Source of the DNA: Lolliginicoccus lacisalsi
GTDB lineage: Bacteria > Actinomycetota > Actinomycetes > Mycobacteriales > Mycobacteriaceae
Assembly (NCBI RefSeq): GCF_014841105.1
Contig: NZ_JACYWE010000002.1
Span: forward strand, 282,434 to 346,433
Direction: 5' to 3'
DNA length: 64,000 nucleotides
A program made the position numbers and the translations under genes. Positions 26,526-35,836 of this stretch are shown piece after piece; position 1 is the stretch's first letter; every line of letters starts with the position of its first letter. The notes below the pieces were generated by a model. That model did no database searches, was not told where the DNA came from, and saw only the letters and a list, made by a program, of their open reading frames with translations.

Positions 26526-26936
26526 CTAGGCGTCGAGCTCGCGGGCCACGGCGCGCATCACTTCGGCGAGCCGCTGCGCGGTCTTGCGCTCGGGGTAGCG
26601 TCCCTTGCCGAGCGTGGACTGCGCCGAGGCCTCGAGCAGCTTGATCATGTCCTCGATCATGCCGTGGAGCTCCTCGGGCTCGCGGCGCTTGACCGGGGCT
26701 TCCTTCTTCGGAGCGTTGCTGCGCACGGAGGGGATCGGGTCGAGCACCTTGACGCTCAACGCCTGCGGGCCCCGTCGGCCGACGGCCATGCCGAACTCGA
26801 CGCGCTGCCCCGCCTTGCGCGTCTCCACGCCAGCAGGCAGCGCGGAGGCACGCACGTGCACGTCCTCGCCGTCGTCTTGGGAGAGGAAGCCGAAGCCCTT
26901 CTCCGCATCGAACCACTTCACCTTGCCGCTAGGCAC
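26526..26936 (-). CDS. cspB: Cold-shock protein with long C-terminal extension (CspB type)
   Basis: A 136-residue protein. Residues 1-66 are a cold-shock domain with RNP1 (KGFGFLSQ) and RNP2 (VHVRAS). The extension of about 70 residues is charged and helical ([22 protein letters not shown]). This matches mycobacterial CspB (Rv0871, 135 residues), twice as long as normal CspA proteins. It binds single-stranded RNA/DNA in the cytosol. Confidence 0.93.
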   Translation of the reverse strand: MPSGKVKWFDAEKGFGFLSQDDGEDVHVRASALPAGVETRKAGQRVEFGMAVGRRGPQALSVKVLDPIPSVRSNAPKKEAPVKRREPEELHGMIEDMIKLLEASAQSTLGKGRYPERKTAQRLAEVMRAVARELDA

Positions 26937-27099
26937 TGTGTCACCCGCTCATCACTCGAATGCTTCATCGATGCTGGTCGCGAGATCGCGCCAGCCGCGC
27001 AGCCCGCCAGTGGGCGGAGCGCGCCTGCAATGGTAGCGCTTTCGCGGTAGTTCGGGCATTTCCCGTGCTAGGCCGCTCGCCCGCGGGACGCGGCGGGGG

Positions 27100-28116
27100 C
27101 TAGAGCCATTTGTTGTGCTTGAACACCGCGAAGAGGGTGAGCCCGGTGAGGAGCATCATCGAGATCGCCATCGGGTAGCCGAAGGACCAGTGCAGCTCGG
27201 GGATGTTCTCGAAGTTCATGCCGTACACGGTTCCGACGAGGGTGGGCGCGAACAGGATCGCCGCCCATGACGAGATGTTCTTGACCTGCTCGTTCTGGGC
27301 GAGGCTCGCGGCTGTCATGTTCCGCATCTCCTCGTTCTGCTGCTGCGCGACGAGCGTGAAGTGCACGGTCAGCGCGGTCTGCAGGGTCGCGCGGAACTGG
27401 TCGACGTGGTCTGCGAGGCGCAGGGCGTGGTCGAGCACGTCGCGGAGGTAGCGCTGCAGCTCGACGTCCACCTGGTACTTGCCGAACCCCCGCTGCAGCG
27501 CCTCGATGATGGTGGGGATGGGCCGGATCGCGCGCTGGAACTCGATGACGGTCTCCGACAGCGCATAGATGCGGCGAGCCACCTGGGTGTCGCCGGTGAA
27601 GATCTGGTTCTCGATCTCGTCGATATCGTTCTCGAGCCCGCGCGCCACGGGCTCGTACTCGTCGACGATGCGGTCGAGGATGGCATAGAGGATCGCCTCG
27701 GGCCCCATGCGCAGCAGTTCCGGCGCCTTCTCGAGGCGGGAGCGAACACCGCCTACCTGCGTGGATTCGGCGTGGCGGATGGTGATGACAAAATCGGGGC
27801 CGACGAAGATGTGCAGCTCGCCGAACTCGACGCGCTCCTCTGCGTCAATGTAGCGAGCGGGGCGCAGCACGGTGAACAGGACGTTGTCGTAGCGCTCGAT
27901 CTTGGGGCGCTGGTGCGCGGAGATCGCATCCTCCACCGCGAGGTGGTGCAGGCCGAATTCATCGGCGAGGGAGGAGATGTCCTCGGTGTTGGGGCGGTAG
28001 AGACCGATCCAGGCGATGCCATTGTGCTGGCGGATCAGGCCGTAGGTCTGCGCGAGGGTGCGAGGCTCGGCGACCCGCACTCCGTCGACGTAGATCGCGT
28101 TGTCGATGATCGTCAT
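27100..28116 (-). CDS. corA: CorA family magnesium transporter
   Basis: A 338-residue protein with a large N-terminal cytosolic domain, a long helix, and two C-terminal TM helices. The signature YGMNFENIPEL follows TM1 and the chain ends in the basic HNKWL. It forms a pentameric Mg2+/Co2+ channel. The ATG at 28116 has an AGGGGG ribosome-binding site; the longer open frame upstream would cross the divergent promoter. Confidence 0.95.
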   Translation of the reverse strand: MTIIDNAIYVDGVRVAEPRTLAQTYGLIRQHNGIAWIGLYRPNTEDISSLADEFGLHHLAVEDAISAHQRPKIERYDNVLFTVLRPARYIDAEERVEFGELHIFVGPDFVITIRHAESTQVGGVRSRLEKAPELLRMGPEAILYAILDRIVDEYEPVARGLENDIDEIENQIFTGDTQVARRIYALSETVIEFQRAIRPIPTIIEALQRGFGKYQVDVELQRYLRDVLDHALRLADHVDQFRATLQTALTVHFTLVAQQQNEEMRNMTAASLAQNEQVKNISSWAAILFAPTLVGTVYGMNFENIPELHWSFGYPMAISMMLLTGLTLFAVFKHNKWL

Positions 28117-28210
28117 CGATCCCCCTGCCCGCTTAGGTGTTGGCCGATGGAGCGGCCCGCGCATGAGCTTGCCATAGGTGTTGACCGACGCGCCCGGTAC
28201 CGTAGGGGAC

Positions 28211-28480
28211 GTGGGAAACGAGTATGGACGCTGGACGCGGACGCGCGAGCCGCAGGCACGGGCCGAGACCTTGGCGCTTCGGGCGGGCGTGGTGATGTTC
28301 GTGGTGGGCGCGCTCGCGCTGGCCGCGATCTTCGTGCTGCACGTCACGGGCGGGGAGCCGCTCCTCGCGCTCTACCTGGCGAGCCTGCTGTGCCCGCTCG
28401 GCTTCATCATGGCCGTGATGGTGCCAGTGCTCAGCACGGCCCGGGCGCGCGCGGGCGGGGCGCGATCCCGGCGGCGCTAG
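28211..28480 (+). CDS. Small two-helix membrane protein
   Basis: An 89-residue protein from the GTG at 28211. It has a charged start (WTRTREPQARAETLALRAG), two TM helices (about 29-49 and 54-75), and a basic Arg-rich tail. It is divergent from corA and 76 bp before yccF. I do not recognise the family. Confidence 0.7.
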   Translation: MGNEYGRWTRTREPQARAETLALRAGVVMFVVGALALAAIFVLHVTGGEPLLALYLASLLCPLGFIMAVMVPVLSTARARAGGARSRRR

Positions 28481-28556
28481 CGCGGGAACCTGGACCGATC
28501 TGATTGACCAGGGTTTGATCCCCGCTGTTGGGGCACACTAGGAGGGGGAGGTAACC

Positions 28557-29000
28557 ATGCTGCGCATCATTCTGAACATCATCTGGCTCGTCTTCGGCGG
28601 CTTGTGGCTGGCGCTGCTGTACGTGCTGGCCGGGATCATCTGCTTTGTGCTGATCATCACGATTCCGTTCGGCATCGCGTCGTTCCGCATCGCGCTGTAT
28701 GCCTTGTGGCCCTTCGGCAGCACCACTGTGGATCGGCCTACCTCAGGGACATTCACCCTGGTTGGCAATGTCATCTGGTTGCTGGTTGCGGGCATCTGGA
28801 TTGCCATCGGGCATGTCGTGACCGCGTTCGCGCAGGCCATCACGATCATTGGCATCCCGCTGGCGATCGCGAACCTGAAGATGATCCCGATCTCGCTGAT
28901 GCCGCTGGGCAAGCGCATCGTTCCCGTCGACGAAGCGGGCAACTACCGGTATGGGTACGCGCCGGATCCGTACCAGGGAGCGCAGCGCTATCCGCGCTAG
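28557..29000 (+). CDS. YccF domain membrane protein
   Basis: A 147-residue protein with two tandem YccF repeats, each with hydrophobic helices and a PFG/PLG turn (IITIPFGIASFRIALYALWPFG; IIGIPLAIANLKMIPISLMPLG). RBS GGGGGAGG lies 6 bp before the ATG. It matches Rv0870c, which lies next to moaA2 in mycobacteria. The function is unknown. Confidence 0.88.
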   Translation: MLRIILNIIWLVFGGLWLALLYVLAGIICFVLIITIPFGIASFRIALYALWPFGSTTVDRPTSGTFTLVGNVIWLLVAGIWIAIGHVVTAFAQAITIIGIPLAIANLKMIPISLMPLGKRIVPVDEAGNYRYGYAPDPYQGAQRYPR

Positions 29001-29082
29001 TCGGCCCTCACTGCTTCCGCGAGCATGCAGTGAGGTTGAGGGAATACGGCCATAACGCCGCAAAGGTACGCTGGTGGTCACT

Positions 29083-30198
29083 ATGGCAACTGTCAGACTG
29101 GGAATCCCGATGCCCGCGCGACCGTCCTCACCGACGAGCGCGGCGGGGCGCAGTGCCGCCATGACCGCAACGGGCGCGCCCACCACGGGCGGCCTGCTTG
29201 ACCAGCACGGCCGCACTGCCAAGGACCTGCGCGTCTCCCTCACCGATCGCTGCAACCTGCGCTGCACCTACTGCATGCCCGCGGAGGGCCTTGACTGGAT
29301 GGACCGCGACGAGGCCCTGGAGCTGACCGAGCTGCAGCGCCTCCTGCGCATTGCGGTAACCATGCTCGGTATCGAGGAGATCCGCTTCACTGGCGGCGAG
29401 CCACTTCTCTACAGCAGGCTCACCGAGCTGATCAGCTACACGGCCAGCCTCTCCCCCCGGCCCGAGATCTCCCTGACCACCAATGCCCTCGGGCTCGCCC
29501 GCAAGGCCGCGGACCTGAAAGCGGCGGGACTCGACAGGGTCAACGTCTCCCTCGACACCATCGACCCGGACCACTTCCACGCGATCACGCGCCGCGACCG
29601 ACTCAACGACGTGCTCGTCGGGCTCGACGCCGCCCACCAGGCAGGACTGCGGCCCGTCAAGGTCAATGCGGTGATCCAGCCTGGCATCAACGAGTCCGAT
29701 GCCGCCGAGCTGCTCCGGTTCTGCCTTGACCACGGCTATGAGCTGCGCTTCATCGAGCAGATGCCGCTCGACGCGGGACACGAGTGGCAGCGCGAGACCT
29801 TCATTACCGCCGAGCGGATCCTCGAGCTCCTGTCCGCACGGTTCGACCTCGCGCCCCATCCCGAGCATCGCGGGGCAGCACCGGCGGAACGGTTCGTGGT
29901 CAACGGCGGGCCCGCCACCGTTGGGATCATCGCGTCCGTCACCCGCCCGTTCTGCGGCGATTGCGACCGGACCCGCCTCACCGCCGATGGACAAATCCGC
30001 AACTGCTTGTTCTCCCACGGCGAGATGGACCTGCGCGCCCTGCTGCGCGGCCCCAGCGCCGTCACTGATGACGAGGCCGGGGATAGCGTGATCGCGCAGG
30101 CATGGCGGGACGCGACCTGGGGCAAGCTGCCCGGGCACGCGATCAATGACCCGTCGTTCCTGCAGCCCGCACGCTCCATGAGCGCGATCGGAGGCTGA
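29083..30198 (+). CDS. moaA: GTP 3',8-cyclase (molybdopterin step 1)
   Basis: A 371-residue radical SAM enzyme. The N-terminal cluster site is in DRCNLRCTYCMP and the C-terminal cluster site in FCGDCDRTRLTADGQIRNC. The essential C-terminal Gly-Gly is present (MSAIGG). It makes 3',8-cH2GTP, the substrate of MoaC. The ATG at 29083 is preferred; the GTG at 29074 and the ATG at 29161 are possible. Its stop is one base before the moaD start. Confidence 0.95.
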   Translation: MATVRLGIPMPARPSSPTSAAGRSAAMTATGAPTTGGLLDQHGRTAKDLRVSLTDRCNLRCTYCMPAEGLDWMDRDEALELTELQRLLRIAVTMLGIEEIRFTGGEPLLYSRLTELISYTASLSPRPEISLTTNALGLARKAADLKAAGLDRVNVSLDTIDPDHFHAITRRDRLNDVLVGLDAAHQAGLRPVKVNAVIQPGINESDAAELLRFCLDHGYELRFIEQMPLDAGHEWQRETFITAERILELLSARFDLAPHPEHRGAAPAERFVVNGGPATVGIIASVTRPFCGDCDRTRLTADGQIRNCLFSHGEMDLRALLRGPSAVTDDEAGDSVIAQAWRDATWGKLPGHAINDPSFLQPARSMSAIGG

Positions 30199-30199
30199 C

Positions 30200-30448
30200 A
30201 TGACGGTGACCATGCGCTACTTCGCCGCAGCGGGCCGCGCCGCCGGGATGGACGAGGAGGAGCTCGACATCGAAGGCGGGGCGACGCTCGCCGAGCTCGT
30301 CGCCAGCCTGGCCGAGCGGAGCCCCGAGCTGGCCCGGGTGCTGGGCCGCTGCCAGTTCCTCGTCGACGAGCAGGCTGTCTCCGATCAATCCATCGCTCTA
30401 GCCCCGGGCTGCACCGTTGATGCGCTGCCCCCGTTTGCTGGCGGCTGA
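30200..30448 (+). CDS. moaD: Molybdopterin synthase small subunit (ubiquitin-like)
   Basis: An 82-residue beta-grasp protein ending PPFAGG, the Gly-Gly that is thiocarboxylated to carry sulfur to MoaE. It is coupled to moaA with a 1-bp gap. The large subunit lies on the opposite strand at 31754, beyond rpf. Confidence 0.93.
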   Translation: MTVTMRYFAAAGRAAGMDEEELDIEGGATLAELVASLAERSPELARVLGRCQFLVDEQAVSDQSIALAPGCTVDALPPFAGG

Positions 30449-31564
<1,116 letters not shown>

Positions 31565-31617
31565 GCCTCACCGCGAGGCAGCAGCACTGCTGACCCAGTG
31601 ACGCGCTGAACCAACGC

Positions 31618-31648
31618 AAAAGGCCCGCCCTGCCCAGGGCGGGCCTTT
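31618..31648 (+). terminator. rpf terminator
   Basis: AAAGGCCCGCCCTG and CAGGGCGGGCCTTT pair perfectly with a 3-base loop, ending in TTT. It has the canonical intrinsic terminator shape, 54 bp after the rpf stop. Confidence 0.88.
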
Positions 31649-31669
31649 CGCGTTGCCGCGGCGGTGGCA

Positions 31670-31716
31670 GATCGTGAAGATCTAGCCACGCCCGATGTGG
31701 CTAGATCTTCACGATC
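31670..31716. repeat. Family 2 palindrome, copy B (perfect)
   Basis: GATCGTGAAGATCTAGCCAC and its exact complement flank a 7-base loop (GCCCGAT). It is between convergent rpf and moaE, 22 bp after a separate terminator, so termination alone does not explain it. Confidence 0.96.
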
Positions 31717-31753
31717 GCGCGCGGACAGCGGTGTGCGCGCCACCGCGAGTGAT

Positions 31754-32233
31754 CTAGGCGCTGTTGACCCATTCGTCGGTGCCATCGGTGAAGACCTGGC
31801 GCTTCCAGACAGGGAGCTGGGCCTTAATCTCGTCGACGAGCTTCGCGCAGGTGGCGAAGGCCTCGGCGCGGTGATCCGCGGCGACGGCACAAACGAGGGC
31901 CGCGTCGCCGATGGCGAGGGGCCCGATGCGGTGACTGACGGCGATGGCGCGGACTCCGCGCGCGTGCTCGGCGATGTCCGCGACGACTCGTTCGACGATG
32001 CTGCCCGCGGTGGGGTGAGCGGTGTAGTCGAGGGCGGTCACGTCGCGCCCGCCGTCGTGGTCGCGCACGACTCCAGCGAAGGTGACGATCGCGCCGGCCG
32101 CGGGATGCTCGACGAGCCTCTCGTGCTCGGTGGTGTCGAGGGGGTCGGTGGTCACGCTGGCGCGCCGCACCTCAGCCGGACCGGGTGCCCCGCCCACGTT
32201 CTCCGGTTCGGGCGTGCCGCGTCCGCTAGTCAT
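31754..32233 (-). CDS. moaE: Molybdopterin synthase large subunit
   Basis: A 159-residue protein with GAIVTFAGVVRDHDGGRDVTALDYTAHPTA, VSHRIGPLAIGDAALVCAVAADHR and the catalytic Lys region CAKLVDEIKAQLPVWKRQVF. An N-terminal extension of about 35 residues precedes the domain. It converts cPMP to molybdopterin with MoaD. Its ATG overlaps the end of the mog gene by 8 bp. Confidence 0.93.
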   Translation of the reverse strand: MTSGRGTPEPENVGGAPGPAEVRRASVTTDPLDTTEHERLVEHPAAGAIVTFAGVVRDHDGGRDVTALDYTAHPTAGSIVERVVADIAEHARGVRAIAVSHRIGPLAIGDAALVCAVAADHRAEAFATCAKLVDEIKAQLPVWKRQVFTDGTDEWVNSA

Positions 32234-32699
32234 GGTTGCCGTGTCCTTGGATCTGGTCGAGGGCGTGCTCGAGGATGGGGTCGAGGATGGCGAGGCCGTC
32301 CTTGACCCCACCGCGGGATCCCGGGAGGTTGACGATGAGCGTCCTTCCGGCGATGCCGGCGATGCCTCGGGAGAGGATCGCGGTGGGGACCCGGGCGCCG
32401 GCGGACTGGCGGAGGGTCTCAGCGATGCCGGGTATCTCGTAGTCGAGGAGCGCGGCGGTGTGCTGGGGGGTGGTGTCGGTGGGGCTGAGCCCGGTGCCGC
32501 CGGTGGTGAGGATGACGCCGCAGCCACTGTCGAGGGCGTCGCGGAGTGCGTGCGCGACGGGCTCGCCGTCCGCCACGACGGTGGGATCGCCCACGGCGAA
32601 GCCGCGGCCCTGGAGCCATTCGGCGATGAGCGGGCCGGTGCGGTCGGTGTAGGTCCCGGCTGCGGCGCGGGTGGAGGCGACGATGACGGCGGCCTTCAT
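32226..32699 (-). CDS. mog: Molybdopterin adenylyltransferase (MoaB/Mog)
   Basis: A 157-residue MoCF_biosynth domain with VILTTGGTGLSPTDTTPQHT and VNLPGSRGGVKDGLAIL, the substrate-binding loops. It activates molybdopterin by adenylylation before metal insertion. It overlaps both neighbours (ATGA with moaC; 8 bp with moaE), so moaC-mog-moaE is one operon. Confidence 0.92.
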   Translation of the reverse strand: MKAAVIVASTRAAAGTYTDRTGPLIAEWLQGRGFAVGDPTVVADGEPVAHALRDALDSGCGVILTTGGTGLSPTDTTPQHTAALLDYEIPGIAETLRQSAGARVPTAILSRGIAGIAGRTLIVNLPGSRGGVKDGLAILDPILEHALDQIQGHGNHD

Positions 32700-33193
32700 G
32701 GTTGCTGCCAGTCCCCGGATTTGCCGCCGTGCTTGCTGGTGACGCGGATGTTGTTCATGGTCGCGGCGGGATCGACGGCCTTGACCATGTCGTGAAGGGT
32801 GAGTCCGGTGACGGCGACGGCGGTGAGGGCTTCCATCTCAGCGCCGGTCTTGCCGGTGGTGGTGATGCGCGCGGTGATGCTGACGGCGTCACCGTCGAGC
32901 TCGAGATCGACGGTGACACCGGTCAGCGCGAGTGGATGACAGAGCGGGATCAGGTCGGGGGTGCGCTTGGCGGCCATGATGCCGGCGATGCGGGCGGTCG
33001 CGAGCGCATCGCCCTTGGGGAGCCCGTCCTCGGCGAGGAGCGCGGTCACCTCGGCGGTGGTGTGAAAGGTGCCTTGCGCGATGGCGGTGCGGGCGGTGAC
33101 CTTCTTGTCGCTGATGTCGACCATGCGCGCAGCGCCCCGACTGTCGACGTGGGTCAATCGGGGCTGGTGCTGCGGTTCGCTTGTGTCGTCCAC
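32696..33193 (-). CDS. moaC: Cyclic pyranopterin monophosphate synthase
   Basis: A 165-residue MoaC with RLTHVDSRGAARMVDISDK, IPLCHPLALTGV, GKTGAEMEALTAVAVTGLTLHDMVKA and the last catalytic segment VTSKHGGKSGDW. It turns the MoaA product into cPMP. It is the first gene of the moaC-mog-moaE operon. Confidence 0.95.
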   Translation of the reverse strand: MDDTSEPQHQPRLTHVDSRGAARMVDISDKKVTARTAIAQGTFHTTAEVTALLAEDGLPKGDALATARIAGIMAAKRTPDLIPLCHPLALTGVTVDLELDGDAVSITARITTTGKTGAEMEALTAVAVTGLTLHDMVKAVDPAATMNNIRVTSKHGGKSGDWQQP

Positions 33194-33207
33194 GGCTGGT
33201 GCTGCGG

Positions 33208-33393
33208 TCAGCGGTTCACCACGGTGTAGGGGTGCACGTAGGACAGCTTGTCGGCGGGCAGCGGGAAGCTGGTCTCGCCGAACGGGGACAGCGCGCCGGC
33301 CACATCGGACGCAAGCTCGGAGACGGCGTGGGCGCCCTCGGGGAGCGCGGGCCAGCCGGAATCGACGTATTGGTTCTTCTTCTTGTCAGCCAC
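33208..33393 (-). CDS. Small conserved protein (Rv0863-like)
   Basis: A 61-residue soluble protein beginning [20 protein letters not shown] and ending [10 protein letters not shown], 14 bp upstream of moaC on the same strand. Its position matches the small Rv0863 gene between moaC and the XPB-partner gene in M. tuberculosis. The function is unknown. It is divergent from the gene at 33475. Confidence 0.75.
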   Translation of the reverse strand: MADKKKNQYVDSGWPALPEGAHAVSELASDVAGALSPFGETSFPLPADKLSYVHPYTVVNR

Positions 33394-33474
33394 GTGTCTA
33401 TTTTGACAGGTCTGGGTCGTTGGCGCGCGGGCGCGGTCCCATTTGGGGGTGCGGAGTCTCTACGCTGGTACTCG

Positions 33475-35787
33475 ATGACGCGAACAAGCTCGGGTGATGC
33501 TGCATTTGATGCGTGGCTTTTGGAGCGTGGCGAGCCCTGGCTCGTGACGCTGCTCTCGGTGCGCCCGGATGTGGCCGTGCCGCCGCCGCTGAACGGTCGC
33601 GTGCTGTGCGAGCGGCTGCGGTTGCGGGCGTCGGTGCAGCGCGCCATGGACGAGGCGGACTATTTCACGCTGTCGGTGGTGGAGGCGTTCGTGATCGCGG
33701 GGGCGGTGCGGGCGAGGGTGTCGCCGGATGCCGCGGCCGAGGTGCTGCGTGCTACCGGGCTGGTGGTGCCGGAGGTAGGTTTCGCGGAGCGCGTGGAGTG
33801 GTTGCGGCAGCGCGCCTTGTTGTGGGGCGATGATCCGGACGGTGCCGGCACGGATTCTGATCCCGTGGAATCCGCCCCTGCGGTGCGGTTGCTGGCGGGC
33901 GTGGCGGAGTGCGTGCCGTGGCGGGCGGGCCGGCTTGGCTCGTTGCGCGAGGTCGCTCCGATGGATGCTGTGCCGGGGCTCGTGGCGTCGACCGATGAGG
34001 CGCAGCGATCGATCCTGGAGACGCTGGCGCATGGCTCGCCGGTGGGTTCCACGCGGGATGCCGATCCCCGGGCGGATGCGGATCGGCCGGTTCCGCGCCT
34101 GATCGAGGCCGGTTTGCTGGTGCGGGTGGATGAGCGGACGGTGGAGCTGCCGCATCACGTGGGCCAGTGGCTGCGCGGCGATGCGATGGTGGATCCGCAC
34201 GCGGTGGCCGAGCCCGATGGCGGCGCTGGCCGCGTGCCTGGCCAGCAGCAAGTGGACGGCGCGGCGGCGGGCGAGGTGGCGGACCTGCTCCGGGAGTGCG
34301 ATGCGCTCGTCACGGCGCTGGGCGACGCCCCGTTGCAGGGGTTGCGCGCGGGCGGGGTGGGCGTGCGGGAGCTGCGCCGGATCGCCAAGCACCCGGGTGT
34401 GGCGGAGGAGCGGTCGGCGCTGCTGCTGGAGGTGCTGGTGGAGGCCGGGCTGGTGGGGAGCCAGCCGGCGACGAGCGGCTTGGTGCTGGAGTGGGCACCG
34501 ACGGACGCGGTGGATGCGTGGAGCCGGGCGGACATGGCGCACCGCTGGTCGGTGCTCGCGCGGGCGTGGTGGTTGATGCCGCGCAGGCCGTGGCTGGTGG
34601 GTGCCCGGGATCGCGATGGCAAGCCGGTGGTGGTGCTGTCGGATGAGGTGGGGCAGGTGTCTGCTCCAGCGGATCGCCGGGTGATCGTGGAGGCGGTCGC
34701 GGCGGGCCGTGGCGCGGGCGAGCTCGACGTGCAGCGGTGGCTGCTGTGGCGGTGGCCGCGCTTGTCGCGCCGCTTCGGTGGCGTGGTGGTGCGATCGGTT
34801 CTGGCGGAGGCTCGGCAGCTCGGCGTGGTGGCGAGCGGTGTCCTTTCCGGGCTGGGCGTCTCTGCTCCAGGCCGGGTGCTGCTGGACGACGGCGATCTGA
34901 CGGCGCTGGCGCGCGCGGTCGATGGGATCCTGCCGGAGCCGCTGGATCATGTGCTGGTGCAGGCGGACTTGACCGTGGTGGCGCCGGGGCCGTTGATGCC
35001 AGAGCTGCAGGAGCAGATGGCACTGGTCGCGGATGTGGAGTCGGCGGGCGCGGCGACGGTGTTCCGGGTGACGGAGCGGAGCGTGCTGCGGGCACTGGAC
35101 GCGGGCTGGTCGGCGGCGCAGGTGCATCAATTGTTCGAGCGGCGGTCGCGCACCCCGGTGCCGCAGGCGATGTCGTACCTGGTCGATGACATGGCGCGGC
35201 GGCATGGCCGGTTGCGCGTCGGGGTGGGTTCGGCTTTCGTGCGGTGCGAGGACGCGGCGTTGTTGTCGGAGATCCTGGCGTCGTCGGTGGCCGATGAGCT
35301 GGGCCTGCGGGCGCTGGCGCCGACCGTGGCGGTGTCGCAGGCGCCGTTGACGGAGGTGCTGGAGCGCTTGCGGACGGCGGGCTTCTCCCCCGCTGGCGAG
35401 GGTGTCGACGGGGCGATCGTGGATATGCGGCCGCGGGGAACGCGTGTCCCGCCGCATCGGATGCCGCGGCGCGCGGCCGTGGGCGTGCTGCGGGTGCCGC
35501 CGCGGGAGCAGCTCGAGCAGGTGGTGCGGAACGTGCGGGCGGCAGCGGCGGAGCCGGGCCGGGTGGGCGCGTCGATGTCGGAGACCCTGGCGATGCTGCA
35601 ACTAGCCGTGGGGAGCCGGTCGCGGGTGACGATCGGGTATGTCGACGCTCAGGGCGTGGCGGGCGTCCGGACGGTGGACCCGGTGTCGGTGGCGGGCGGG
35701 CAGCTCGAGGCGGTGGATGCGTCGGCGGGCGTGGTGCGGCGCTTCCCGGTGCATAGGATCAGTGCGGTGACGGTGCACGACGCTTGA
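33475..35787 (+). CDS. XPB-associated helicase-domain protein (Rv0862c-like)
   Basis: A 770-residue protein in the family annotated as helicase-associated/XPB-Ssl2 N-terminal-like. It has winged-helix-like N-terminal segments and, near the end, a WYL-like beta region (SRVTIGYVDAQGVAGVRTVDPVSV). No Walker motif is visible, so it is not a helicase itself. It is directly followed by the XPB helicase gene with 49 bp between, as in mycobacteria, which suggests a partner in the same DNA-repair or transcription-related process. Codon use is strongly GTG/GCG-rich. The ATG at 33475 was chosen; the longer open frame upstream crosses a divergent gene. Confidence 0.82.
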   Translation: MTRTSSGDAAFDAWLLERGEPWLVTLLSVRPDVAVPPPLNGRVLCERLRLRASVQRAMDEADYFTLSVVEAFVIAGAVRARVSPDAAAEVLRATGLVVPEVGFAERVEWLRQRALLWGDDPDGAGTDSDPVESAPAVRLLAGVAECVPWRAGRLGSLREVAPMDAVPGLVASTDEAQRSILETLAHGSPVGSTRDADPRADADRPVPRLIEAGLLVRVDERTVELPHHVGQWLRGDAMVDPHAVAEPDGGAGRVPGQQQVDGAAAGEVADLLRECDALVTALGDAPLQGLRAGGVGVRELRRIAKHPGVAEERSALLLEVLVEAGLVGSQPATSGLVLEWAPTDAVDAWSRADMAHRWSVLARAWWLMPRRPWLVGARDRDGKPVVVLSDEVGQVSAPADRRVIVEAVAAGRGAGELDVQRWLLWRWPRLSRRFGGVVVRSVLAEARQLGVVASGVLSGLGVSAPGRVLLDDGDLTALARAVDGILPEPLDHVLVQADLTVVAPGPLMPELQEQMALVADVESAGAATVFRVTERSVLRALDAGWSAAQVHQLFERRSRTPVPQAMSYLVDDMARRHGRLRVGVGSAFVRCEDAALLSEILASSVADELGLRALAPTVAVSQAPLTEVLERLRTAGFSPAGEGVDGAIVDMRPRGTRVPPHRMPRRAAVGVLRVPPREQLEQVVRNVRAAAAEPGRVGASMSETLAMLQLAVGSRSRVTIGYVDAQGVAGVRTVDPVSVAGGQLEAVDASAGVVRRFPVHRISAVTVHDA

Positions 35788-35836
35788 TTTTCGGCACAAT
35801 GGAAGGTCTGTTGCCAAGAGCGTGAGGAGCGTGTGC

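Noticed and set aside
33460-35601. Long minus-strand open frame opposite the XPB partner gene
   Set aside because: It is the mirror of a strongly biased coding gene, rich in His/Arg, with no domain; a typical high-GC shadow frame.
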